From: Pseudobdellovibrionaceae bacterium
Lineage (GTDB): Bacteria; Bdellovibrionota; Bdellovibrionia; Bdellovibrionales; JAGQZY01
Assembly: GCA_020635085.1 (NCBI GenBank)
Contig: JACKAL010000005.1
Coordinates: forward strand, 121,645 to 185,644
Length of the DNA: 64,000 nt
Direction: 5' to 3'
Part shown: positions 24,702 through 32,785 of the stretch, piece by piece
Position numbering within the stretch: position 1 is the first letter of the stretch
How the letters are laid out: each line of letters opens with the position of its first letter
Made by a program: the position numbers and the translations under genes
Notes under the pieces: model-generated
What the model was told of the DNA's origin: nothing
Seen by the model: only the letters and a program-made list of their open reading frames with translations
Database searches by the model: none

Positions 24702-25871
24702 ATGCATACGTTTTTTATTTTCTTAATACTCATTGCTTCATCTTTGGCCGAAGCACAAGTCAATCGATGTTTGGAAATTTCTAAGACGGCGAAAGGCTTA
24801 AAAGCGGGCTCAAATCCAAAAACGTATGAGATCTTTTATCCAGGAGAGAAGCTCGGCCTTATCGGCCGCACGCGAGATGGTAAATTTGTAAAAGTGGATT
24901 TGGCGGGAGAGCTGTATTGGCTTAAAGAGCCTTCTTTTCAGAAAGTAAGTTCTTGTAAATTAAAGATATGCGTCGACCTCAATGAAGGAGATACGGTTTA
25001 CACTAAACCCTCGATGAATGCGCCGGTAGGACTCGATGAAGGAGGGGTATTTAGTGTTATAAGCAATGCGAAAAGTTGGTACCGTGTGCGTGTTGGTTCT
25101 GGATATCGCTGGCTCCCCGGATCGGCTGTAAAAAGTAGTAAAACCTCTTGTGAAGGTTCCAGTGAATTAGATGATATTGCGTCAAGTATTGACGGTGAAA
25201 GTTCAGCTCATGAGGATGTGACGAACGGGGATACAACAGGAAAATCGAAATGGTTATTTGGTTTTGAAGGTGGCTATATTGTCACAGCAAGTTCACGACC
25301 GCTGAAAAATCTTTTAACTCCTATTCCTGATCCAGCCACAAATGTGAATGGGGATAGCTCTGCGATTAGTCCGTACATCGAGTCGGTGAGCAATGGCACT
25401 GGCTGGTATGCCGGGGTGACTATGGAGACACCCTTTATATGGGGTCTGCAAAACCGTTTGGCCCTTGGCTACAAAACGAGAACACTTGAATATGTCGAGC
25501 GGCAGAACCCCTACAATTCATCAGTTAGTTTTATTACGTACAACGATCTTAAACCATCGACAGTCAGTAAAACATTTTCCTTTGTTTATATTTCCGATAC
25601 TATTAAATTAGCAGGATGGCATTTTTTAGGTATGCAGTGGCAGCCCGGAATCAATCTTGGCATTGACTATTCTCTTGATACGTTTCAAGTGGAGTTCCGT
25701 ACCGGTCCACAAAAGCTCACTCGTTATTATGTTGATTCCGGTTACGAAAAGATCAATTTTCTTTATGGACCACGATTGGATTTGCAGTTTTGGATGTTGA
25801 ATTTTTCTGTCATGGGAAACATGTCGTCTTTTGGGTTCGAGCCGGCGGCATCACTCGGCGTACAGTTTTAA
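24702..25871 (+). CDS. Secreted protein: two SH3-like domains and a C-terminal barrel
   Basis: The 389-residue product starts with a signal peptide (FIFLILIASSLAEAQ). Residues about 22-150 look like two bacterial SH3 (SH3b) units in a row, each ending in a W-L/G pattern and bounded by Cys: PGEKLGLIGRTRDGKFVKVD...YWLKEPS, and EGDTVYTKPSMNAPVGLDEG...WYRVRVGSGYRWLPGSAVKS. After a Ser/Asp-rich linker, residues 185-389 form a barrel-like series of strands (WLFGFEGGYIV, NRLALGYKTRTLEYVERQ) ending in FEPAASLGVQF with a terminal Phe. SH3b domains often bind peptidoglycan, so the protein may tie an outer-membrane barrel to the cell wall. That is inference. Confidence 0.72.
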   Translation: MHTFFIFLILIASSLAEAQVNRCLEISKTAKGLKAGSNPKTYEIFYPGEKLGLIGRTRDGKFVKVDLAGELYWLKEPSFQKVSSCKLKICVDLNEGDTVYTKPSMNAPVGLDEGGVFSVISNAKSWYRVRVGSGYRWLPGSAVKSSKTSCEGSSELDDIASSIDGESSAHEDVTNGDTTGKSKWLFGFEGGYIVTASSRPLKNLLTPIPDPATNVNGDSSAISPYIESVSNGTGWYAGVTMETPFIWGLQNRLALGYKTRTLEYVERQNPYNSSVSFITYNDLKPSTVSKTFSFVYISDTIKLAGWHFLGMQWQPGINLGIDYSLDTFQVEFRTGPQKLTRYYVDSGYEKINFLYGPRLDLQFWMLNFSVMGNMSSFGFEPAASLGVQF

Positions 25872-26003
25872 CATACAGAGGCTATTTCTTTTAAAAATAA
25901 CAGAGTCCTCTCTAAAAGAGGCGAATTCTCTTAAGAATAGTCGATTTCTCTTTAGAATAGTCAATGCGGAATTCGAAGCGCACCAACGCAACATTCTACG
26001 TGT

Positions 26004-26171
26004 GTCATCCTGAGCGAATGCGAAGGATCTTTTGGTTTGGTGCTACTTTTCTTTGGGATCCTTCGGCTGACGCCTCAGGATGACAGCTACACTAAGGGGT
26101 GACAGCTATGCTCAGGGGTGACAGCTATGCTCAGGGGTGACAGCTATGCTCAGGGGTGACAGCCATGCTCG
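26004..26171. repeat. Palindromic repeat with a 19-bp tandem tail, cut by the IS element
   Basis: An imperfect palindrome (GTCATCCTGAGCGAATGCGA on the left, ending TCAGGATGAC at about 26085) is followed by four 19-bp units GACAGCTATGCTCAGGGGT (26082-26157; the first diverged) and 14 bases of a fifth, which stops where the IS begins at 26172. The palindrome belongs to the widespread TCATCCTGAGCGAA...AAGGATC class and recurs at 46311-46455. Confidence 0.85.
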
Positions 26172-26234
26172 TGACCTGCCCGGCCTAAACGGATCCATGT
26201 TAAGCTTTCAAATGGGTCCTAAGAAGGAGGCAAA

Positions 26235-26513
26235 ATGGGAAGAAAGATCCATAAAACAGAAGAGATTATCCAACACCTACGCACTCACGATTTAAACGTG
26301 GGTACAGGCATGAGTAAAGAGGAATCCGCTCGTCAAATTGGCGTGACCTTGCAAACACTCAACAGCTGGAAACGAGAGTACGGCGGTTTGCGCGTCGATC
26401 AAGCAAAACGATTAAAAGAGCTTGAGCTAGAAAATGTTCGACTCAAAAAAATTGTTGCCAATCTAACAATAGACAATTCGATTTTAAAAGAAGTGGCCGA
26501 GGGAAACTTCTAA
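26235..26513 (+). CDS. IS3-family transposase OrfA
   Basis: A 92-residue helix-turn-helix protein: SKEESARQIGVTLQTLNSWK is the DNA-binding unit, YGGLRVDQAKRLKELELENV the start of a leucine zipper, and NLTIDNSILKEVAEGNF the end. This pattern is typical of the IS407 group of IS3. It binds the terminal inverted repeats. The orfB frame is open from 26426, so it overlaps the end of orfA. The A7 run at 26445-26451 in this overlap is a plausible -1 slippage site for making the OrfAB fusion transposase. Confidence 0.92.
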   Translation: MGRKIHKTEEIIQHLRTHDLNVGTGMSKEESARQIGVTLQTLNSWKREYGGLRVDQAKRLKELELENVRLKKIVANLTIDNSILKEVAEGNF

Positions 26514-26545
26514 GCCCGCGCCGGCGCCGAGAAGCTGTAGCACAT

Positions 26546-27358
26546 GTGACAAGCAAGTTGTGTGTGTCGGAACGGCGGGCTTGCGTAGTTTTACAACAAC
26601 CACGTACAACACAGCGGTATGAAGTGCGACCTGATGTTTTAACAGAGCACATTCGCCCACGGGTGATTGAGCTTGCCAAAGAGTATGGTCGTTATGGGTA
26701 TCGTCGCGTGACGGATCTACTCAATATGGAGGGGATCAGCGTTGGCAAAGATCGAGTGTACACTATTTGGCGAGAGGAAGGATTAAAGGTGCCAGAGAAG
26801 CAGCCGAAGCGCTCTCGATTGTGGATAAATAACGGTAGCTGTATTCGTTTAGCGCCAACGCATAGGAATCATGTTTGGAGTTATGATTTTGTATTTGAGC
26901 GAACGCGAGATGGAAGGAGTTTTAAAGTTCTCAATATCATAGATGAGTTCACGAGGGAGTGTTTATGTTCACTTGTAAAGAGGAAGATCTCTTCACAGGA
27001 TGTGATTTTAACTTTAGCTGATTTATTTTTACAGAGAGGGATTCCTGAGTACATACGCTCAGATAATGGGCCTGAGTTTATTGCAAAAAACTTGGTGAAG
27101 TGGCTTAAGGGATTAAATGTAAAAACATTATTTATTGAGCCTGGAAGCCCTTGGGAGAATGGCTATGTTGAATCTTTTAACGGAAAAATGCGAGATGAAT
27201 TACTTAACGGAGAATGGTTTTATACATTGATTGAGGCACAAGTAATTATTGAGAGATGGCGTAGGCATTACAACACGAAGAGGCCACATAGTAGTGTGGG
27301 TAGAAGACCGCCTGTTCTGGAAACTTTACAACCCAACTTGGAATTGCTTGCGATGTAA
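26546..27358 (+). CDS. IS3-family transposase OrfB (DDE integrase core)
   Basis: The DDE catalytic core is complete: WSYDFVFERTRDGRSFKVLN (first Asp), IRSDNGPEFIAKNLV (second Asp) and SPWENGYVESFNGKMRDELL (Glu), followed by YNTKRPHSSVGRRPP. An HTH_21-type region (YGRYGYRRVTDLLNMEGISV) precedes it. A GTG at 26546 is the first start codon, but the frame is open back to 26426 and reads GRGKLLSPRRRREAVAHV just before it, as in other IS407 relatives. The real product is therefore probably an OrfAB fusion by -1 frameshift. Confidence 0.93.
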   Translation: MTSKLCVSERRACVVLQQPRTTQRYEVRPDVLTEHIRPRVIELAKEYGRYGYRRVTDLLNMEGISVGKDRVYTIWREEGLKVPEKQPKRSRLWINNGSCIRLAPTHRNHVWSYDFVFERTRDGRSFKVLNIIDEFTRECLCSLVKRKISSQDVILTLADLFLQRGIPEYIRSDNGPEFIAKNLVKWLKGLNVKTLFIEPGSPWENGYVESFNGKMRDELLNGEWFYTLIEAQVIIERWRRHYNTKRPHSSVGRRPPVLETLQPNLELLAM

Positions 27359-27399
27359 AACTGAATCATGTAACTGGTACTAACAACGCCGGCTGGTCA

Positions 27400-27976
27400 T
27401 AGTTTTGCTAGTGCTGAAGTTACTAGGACAGATATTTCGGGCTCATCTGCTACCTCTCAATGCGAGAGAAATAAGAAATTGATGACTTCAATAAATAAAA
27501 CTATTGATAGCAAGTGTTTATGTGATGATAGATGTCTGTCCTTTGAGGGGGCAGTGGCTTGCGTTCCTATGATTCCAGAAAGCTGTTATCCAGACAGCAG
27601 CGGACTTGTAACTAAAGCTGAAACATTTCAGGTGAACTCAATAATTCAATATCTGTATCACAATACAAAGAACAATAACGGTAATTTTAAAATATCGCTG
27701 GATGTTTATATTGATGACTTGTACAGACTGACTAGAAAAAAAGAACCTGGCCTAGCTGCTTTATTAAATAAAAATGGTATTTCTAATACCGTTAAAGAAT
27801 ACGAGATGAAATGTAAAACATCTGAGACATGTTCGGTAATTCATAATAAGAATAAAAACATGTACCTAGAAGCTATTACAACTTGGGTAAATCAGAATAA
27901 GAAAACAAATAATTTTGACAAGCAAATTTATTGTTCCGAGAAAAAGTTAAAATTTGGTTCTATGTGTTTCTTCTAG
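27400..27976 (+). pseudogene. Secreted-protein gene truncated at its 5' end by the IS
   Basis: The frame ending at 27976 runs without a stop back through the IS junction. Immediately after the IS it reads HSFASAEVTRTDISGSSATS, where FASA followed by EV looks like the last residues of a signal peptide. The remainder of about 185 residues has ten or so Cys (CLCDDRCLSFEG, ESCYPDSS, MKCKTSETCSV, MCFF), fitting a secreted disulfide-rich protein. The start codon and most of the signal peptide are missing, so normal export is lost. The first in-frame start now is TTG at 27479. No family recognised. Confidence 0.65.
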
Positions 27977-28093
27977 ATAGTAGTACCCTTCTTGCGAATA
28001 AAACTGGAATGCTCCCTATATATAGAGCATCAATTCAAGCACGAGGACAAACTATCGTGGGGTATCTAGACTCTGGCGTTCCATGCCAGTGCG

Positions 28094-29137
28094 TTATTTG
28101 AAAGTCGCATTAATTTTACTAAGCTCTTCCTTTGAGGGACGAAGTCCTTCTGTTGGTAGGTGAGATAAGGGCTTTTCGGTTAATTCTAACGCTTGTTTAA
28201 ACTCGGTAACATCAGGATTAAAATAAAGAAGGCCGGTGACAAACTCCTGTTTATGACGAGAGGTATACAAAAGGTCTAATGCCTTTTTAGCATCGCGCGG
28301 GTCATGCTCACGGCCATCTATTTTTTTAAGATTTAAAATAGAACCATCGTGAAGAGTGACCGGAAGAACTGTTCCCTCTTCGTAGTCCACATGGATTTCT
28401 TCTTTGGCGGAAACAAATCCCAGTTCATGTAAAGGAAAATTATGTTCTTTGGTGGCATCATAGCTGCGTGTGGAGCCTTCGTGATTAGCAAAAGTGATGC
28501 ATGGAGAAAGCACGTCGATAATGGCTGTTCCATTGTGTTCAAAAGCGGCGCGCAATAAGGGAACGAGTTGTTTGGCGTCGCCAGAGAAGGAGCGCGCCAC
28601 AAAACCGCAACCGAGTTCGATGGCGAGGGCACAAAGATCAATGGAGTGGAAATGATTGATCTCGCCCGATTTAAGCGTGCTTCCCTCATCTGCAGTGGCA
28701 GAAAACTGTCCCTTGGTGAGTCCATACACGCCGTTGTTTTCGATGATATATACGATCGGCACATTACGGCGCACGAGATGAACGAAGCCACCCATACCAA
28801 TGCTCGCAGTATCACCATCACCTGAGACACCGATAGAGAGGAGTTGTGAATTTACGGCATAAGCCCCGGTGGCAATAGGAGCCATGCGTCCGTGAATACT
28901 ATTAAAGCCATGGGATTTTTCTAAAAAGTAAGCGGTGGTTTTTGATGAACAACCGATGCCAGACATTTTAGCAACCTGGTAAGGGTTCACTGAGGATTGA
29001 AAAAGAGCGCTGATTAAGTTGTTCGTGATGCTGTCGTGCCCGCAGCCAGAACATAGAGTGGACTTGGCTCCGACATAATCATTACGCGCATAACCCAGTT
29101 GGTTTGTTGTAGGACTCGCGGTTTTAGTGGTTTCCAT
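28094..29137 (-). CDS. korB: 2-oxoacid:ferredoxin oxidoreductase, beta subunit (KorB-like)
   Basis: The start at 29137 (METTKTASPTTNQLG) is chosen over the longer frame because it lies just inside the end of korA, giving the usual short overlap (14 bases). The 347-residue product is the thiamine-diphosphate-binding subunit: STLCSGCGHDSITNNLISAL near the N-terminus, KMSGIGCSSKTTAYF, and the TPP motif GDGDTASIGMGGFVHLVRRN followed by NNGVYGLTKGQFSAT. It catalyses oxidative decarboxylation of 2-oxoglutarate (or another 2-oxoacid) to an acyl-CoA with ferredoxin as acceptor. Partner of KorA. Confidence 0.9.
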   Translation of the reverse strand: METTKTASPTTNQLGYARNDYVGAKSTLCSGCGHDSITNNLISALFQSSVNPYQVAKMSGIGCSSKTTAYFLEKSHGFNSIHGRMAPIATGAYAVNSQLLSIGVSGDGDTASIGMGGFVHLVRRNVPIVYIIENNGVYGLTKGQFSATADEGSTLKSGEINHFHSIDLCALAIELGCGFVARSFSGDAKQLVPLLRAAFEHNGTAIIDVLSPCITFANHEGSTRSYDATKEHNFPLHELGFVSAKEEIHVDYEEGTVLPVTLHDGSILNLKKIDGREHDPRDAKKALDLLYTSRHKQEFVTGLLYFNPDVTEFKQALELTEKPLSHLPTEGLRPSKEELSKINATFK

Positions 29138-30896
29138 GTAATACTCCCTCGACAAAAGACTCTGCGCGTACCGGCCAACCATCATATTTTAAAACTGATT
29201 TCATTTTTCCAGCGAGATAAGGATATTCCATGGCGAGGAGTTTTAACATTTGACCATCACGATTTTGTTCGAGGACAAATATTTTTTCATGGCCGTCGAT
29301 AAATTGGCGTACTTCCTCCGTAAAGGGGTAAGCTTTAATGCGCAGGGTGCTGCACTCCACGTTTTGCGCGGCGAGCTTGTCGCGAAGCTCTGCGATCATA
29401 GAGTGGGTGGAGCCATAAGTGACAAGGCCCACTTTATCCGTACGTTTATCAATATCTGGAGCAGGAACCATTGTTTTAGCGGTATTCCATTTTTTATTGA
29501 GTCGATCTAAAAGTTTTTCGAAAGTTGTAGGGTCTTCGCTGTATTTAGCCGCATCATTATGGCCTGTTCCCCGGGTAAAATAACCGGCATGGGGGTGCTC
29601 TGTTCCAGGAAGAGTACGGTAGGGGATTCCGTCACCATCCACATCAGCATAGCGACGAAACTCCGATACCTTATCAAGAGCTTCTTTATTAAGAATTTTT
29701 CCGCGGCGAATAGGTTCTGTTGGGTAATTTAAATCCTTACACGTCCAGTGGTTCATGCCCAAATCAAGATCGCTGAGAACAAAAACAAGAGTTTGTAGTT
29801 CTTCGGCAAGATTAAAGGCGCGTGTTGCAAAATCAAAACATTCACAAGGTGAGGCTGGGAACAGCATCACATGACGAGTGTCACCGTGGGAAAGTTGTGA
29901 TGTGGATAAAATATCTCCTTGCATGGTGCGTGTAGGAAGTCCCGTTGATGGACCGGCACGCTGCACATTCCAGATCACTCCCGGAATTTCGGCAAAGTAC
30001 ATGAGCCCTGCGGCTTCTGACATCAAACTTATGCCAGGTCCCGATGTGGCGGTCATGGCGCGAGCCCCTGCCCAACCGGCACCAGCGACCATGCATACAG
30101 CGCTCAGTTCATCTTCCGCTTGTACCATCGCAAATTTATTTTTTTGATTGTCGTCTTTAAGTAAACAATGGGCATACATCTCAAAGTTTTCAGCGAGAGA
30201 ACTTGATGGAGTAATGGGATACCACGAGGCAAATGTACAGCCTGCAAAAACAGAACCGAGAGCTGCGGCCGTATTGCCATCAATAAGAATTTTATTTTTA
30301 TTAAGATCGGATGGAGAAAGTTTTTTGCTCGTGTTTAGCTCGGGGATTTGACGTGCATATTCGCGACCGGATTGCACCGCTTTTTGATTCATATCGATAA
30401 CGTTATCTTTTCCAGAAAACTGATCGCTAATTGTAGTGTTGATGATATCTTGCGGGATACCGAGTATTTCACAAAGCACACCAACATAAACCATATTGGT
30501 TAATAATTTTTTAATTTTGATCGATTCGACGACCTGTCCTGCAAGTTTTGTAAAATCAATGCTAACGGCTGTGCACCCCTCAGGGATCGGACGTGTGAGT
30601 TTAACACTGGAATTATAGATATAAAGTCCATGGGGTTTTAAATGCTGTAAGTCCTCATTGGCTGTTTGCGGATTGAGTGCCACAACAATATCGGACTTGG
30701 GTTCTATAGAGCTATACCCTTTAGTGTTAGCGCGGATGATAAACCAGGTGGGAAGTCCTGCAATGTTTGAGGGGAAAAGATTTTTTCCAACAACTGCTAC
30801 ACCCATGCGAAAAATGGCCCGCTGTAAAATGACGTTTGCTGATTGAGAACCACTGCCGTTAACTGTGCCGATCGTAATAGAGATATTTTCCAACAT
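29124..30896 (-). CDS. korA: 2-oxoacid:ferredoxin oxidoreductase, fused gamma/alpha subunit (KorA-like)
   Basis: A 590-residue fusion typical of KorA. Residues 1-190 are the gamma domain (ISITIGTVNGSGSQSANVIL; VALNPQTANEDLQHLKPHGL). Residues 200-590 are the alpha part, with GNTAAALGSVFAGCTFASWY, PITPSSSLAENFE, ATSGPGISLMSEAAGLMYFA and the FVLEQNRDGQMLKLL stretch near the end. It works with KorB as a 2-oxoacid:ferredoxin oxidoreductase, most likely on 2-oxoglutarate in the TCA cycle, alongside the aconitase elsewhere in this window. No ferredoxin-type delta subunit is encoded next to it. Confidence 0.9.
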   Translation of the reverse strand: MLENISITIGTVNGSGSQSANVILQRAIFRMGVAVVGKNLFPSNIAGLPTWFIIRANTKGYSSIEPKSDIVVALNPQTANEDLQHLKPHGLYIYNSSVKLTRPIPEGCTAVSIDFTKLAGQVVESIKIKKLLTNMVYVGVLCEILGIPQDIINTTISDQFSGKDNVIDMNQKAVQSGREYARQIPELNTSKKLSPSDLNKNKILIDGNTAAALGSVFAGCTFASWYPITPSSSLAENFEMYAHCLLKDDNQKNKFAMVQAEDELSAVCMVAGAGWAGARAMTATSGPGISLMSEAAGLMYFAEIPGVIWNVQRAGPSTGLPTRTMQGDILSTSQLSHGDTRHVMLFPASPCECFDFATRAFNLAEELQTLVFVLSDLDLGMNHWTCKDLNYPTEPIRRGKILNKEALDKVSEFRRYADVDGDGIPYRTLPGTEHPHAGYFTRGTGHNDAAKYSEDPTTFEKLLDRLNKKWNTAKTMVPAPDIDKRTDKVGLVTYGSTHSMIAELRDKLAAQNVECSTLRIKAYPFTEEVRQFIDGHEKIFVLEQNRDGQMLKLLAMEYPYLAGKMKSVLKYDGWPVRAESFVEGVLHGNH

Positions 30897-31088
30897 AGTT
30901 CGCCATTATAGTGGATATCGTGGCCTACGACAACGTCCATCATGTCGATAGAGGGTGTCTCTGAAGTGTCGTGTTATTTTCGTACTCAGTTCGTCCATAC
31001 GAGTTTATTTCATATAGAAGGCGTCTGAATGCCCACCTAAGAAAACTTCGCGCAAAATTTCTTAAAAAGCGAGCTCACAGACAGGCTC

Positions 31089-31823
31089 TTAATGGGGCAG
31101 ATCAGCGATTTGCGCTTCGGGGTCCACCTCATGTACCCAGGAAATATAGGCCCTGTGTAAGACATCGGCAGGTGTAGGCGGGTGAACAGGGCCAATAAAT
31201 ATGGTCAGGCGACCCGGGGAGGGGAGAAGTTGCCCCTTGGGCCATAAATTATTATTTCCCTTAATATAGAGAAACAATATGGGAGTATTGGTTTGCGTGG
31301 CAAATAAGCTCACACCTCTTTTAAAATTTTGAATTTTCCCATCTTTAGAGCGCGTTCCTTCGGGAAAAAGAATCATCCAGATGGCATCCAGTTGTCGGAG
31401 TAAAGACAGACAAAGATCGACCGCTTCGCCTTTTTTGTCTTTGCGATCGATAGGAATGGCACCAAGACAGTGTTTAGAAAAAAAAGTAAAAATAGGGTTT
31501 GAAAAAAAATAATCCTTAGCGGCTGTAATAAACAAGTAGGACCATAATTTAAAGGGTACGGCAGCAGCGATGCTCGTGGCATCCAGGTGGCTGGCATGGT
31601 TTGAGATCAGTAATAATTTTTTATGGTTTTTAAATACTTCTAAAAAATCGCCACGAATATCCAAGGAAATGTAAAAGCGGAATCCCAGTTGTTTGAGGAA
31701 AAACGCCCAGAGTAAGCGAAAAAAATAACTGGTCAGATCCCGGTGCTTGGTAAACAGGGGTAAGTGCTTCAAGTAAGGCGGCAGCTTCATCCATTGTTCA
31801 TTATCGTAGTCCCAATCTTTCAT
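31089..31823 (-). CDS. Lysophospholipid acyltransferase, PlsC family
   Basis: ATG at 31823 overlaps the stop of the upstream cdsA-like gene (ATGA), so it is preferred over an earlier in-frame start. The 244-residue protein has the acyltransferase motifs: NHASHLDATSIAA (catalytic HxxxxD), LGAIPIDRKDKKG and ILFPEGTRSKDGKI (substrate phosphate binding). It transfers an acyl chain to a lysophospholipid, probably 1-acylglycerol-3-phosphate, making phosphatidate, the substrate of CdsA. Coupling to the CdsA-like gene suggests a dedicated lipid pathway. Confidence 0.88.
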   Translation of the reverse strand: MKDWDYDNEQWMKLPPYLKHLPLFTKHRDLTSYFFRLLWAFFLKQLGFRFYISLDIRGDFLEVFKNHKKLLLISNHASHLDATSIAAAVPFKLWSYLFITAAKDYFFSNPIFTFFSKHCLGAIPIDRKDKKGEAVDLCLSLLRQLDAIWMILFPEGTRSKDGKIQNFKRGVSLFATQTNTPILFLYIKGNNNLWPKGQLLPSPGRLTIFIGPVHPPTPADVLHRAYISWVHEVDPEAQIADLPH

Positions 31824-32746
31824 GGGTGGATGTTTCCTTGCAAATAGTTTATGACGTAAAAACAAGCAGGTGCGACAAAAACCAAGCGCTCAATACGGGT
31901 AAAAAAATCACCGCGGCCAATAACAAAGGACCCATAGACACGGATACCTAAGTCGCGGCGGATAAATACAAGTACGGTATCCCCAGTGCTACCAAATACA
32001 AAGCAGGCGGTGCCCAGCATCCACCAATTTTGTGGGTTTGGAATAAGATCTCGCAATAAATAAGCAACGGCTAAAGTAATGAGGGCGGCGACAATATATC
32101 CTTCAAGACTGCGCTTGGGAGTGAGCTCAGAGACAATTTTGATTTTTTTAAAATGACGACTGACACGCAAATAAACGTTTTCGAAAATTTCGGTTAAAAT
32201 AATAATGTAAATGAGGAGATAAACCCCATGCTCCATCTTTAGAATTCGCCCTAAATGCATGAATCCCCAGAGCAATAAAAAATTTACCAAGGTCAAAGCT
32301 ATGTATTGAACCATGCGTTTATAGGAGTTACGCACCATGGGAATAAGACAAACACCTAAAAAGAAAAGTGGGGGCATGAGCTCAAACAATCGATCATAAC
32401 CTTGGTAGATCGCATAACCACAAACAATAAGGGCAAAGTAGCAGGCGAGTACAAAATAGCTACGATGAAACATGCCTGTCATTTGGAAGAAGACCTTGGC
32501 TCCGTAAATAGAAATAAGAGTAATGAGAATCAGTGGAAAGGGCCATTTCATGCCCAGCATTAAAAATAGAAAAGGAGTGATAAAAAGCCAACTGAGTACG
32601 GAGGCAAACGAGCTTTTGAATTGTGGGTTTCGGCGGTAGATTAAGTAATAGATGATGATAAGAGAAATAATAAAAACAAGAGTCAGAAAGACAATGCCCT
32701 GAAACAATGGCTCAGACCATAACTGAAAAAATGGAGATGAATTCAA
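31820..32746 (-). CDS. CdsA-like integral membrane protein with altered signature
   Basis: A 308-residue protein with about nine hydrophobic segments. The C-terminal half has the order of phosphatidate cytidylyltransferases: ELTPKRSLEGYIVAALITLA, FGSTGDTVLVFIRRDLGIR, then VIGRGDFFTRIERLVFVAPA. The normal CDP-diacylglycerol synthase signature is KRxxxxKDxxxxxPGHGGxxDRxD. Here the KD, the PGHGG and the D-R-x-D positions read RVYG, IGRGD and TRIE, so the metal-binding residues differ. It may use another CTP-dependent reaction or have lost activity. It is coupled to the PlsC gene downstream. Confidence 0.75.
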   Translation of the reverse strand: MNSSPFFQLWSEPLFQGIVFLTLVFIISLIIIYYLIYRRNPQFKSSFASVLSWLFITPFLFLMLGMKWPFPLILITLISIYGAKVFFQMTGMFHRSYFVLACYFALIVCGYAIYQGYDRLFELMPPLFFLGVCLIPMVRNSYKRMVQYIALTLVNFLLLWGFMHLGRILKMEHGVYLLIYIIILTEIFENVYLRVSRHFKKIKIVSELTPKRSLEGYIVAALITLAVAYLLRDLIPNPQNWWMLGTACFVFGSTGDTVLVFIRRDLGIRVYGSFVIGRGDFFTRIERLVFVAPACFYVINYLQGNIHP

Positions 32747-32785
32747 GGACTGCTCCTTTCAGGGCAAATATATCCAGGTCGTATC

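Larger units (their letters stand above)
26172..27399 (+). mobile_element. IS3-family (IS407-like) insertion sequence
   Basis: The ends are TGACCTGCC at 26172 and its near-complement GGCTGGTCA ending at 27399 (TGACC-x-GCC on both sides), about 1.2 kb apart, enclosing orfA and orfB. Both proteins are intact. No 4-bp target duplication is visible (CTCG to the left, TAGT to the right). The element truncates the gene to its right and the tandem repeat to its left, so flanking DNA was probably lost after insertion. Confidence 0.85.

Noticed and set aside
26082..26171. 19-bp direct repeats resembling a CRISPR array
   Set aside because: Units are contiguous with no spacers and derive from the palindrome end; no cas genes nearby.
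30971..31177. Plus-strand frame between korA and the acyltransferase gene
   Set aside because: Basic, unstructured sequence, and its 3' half overlaps the real acyltransferase gene.
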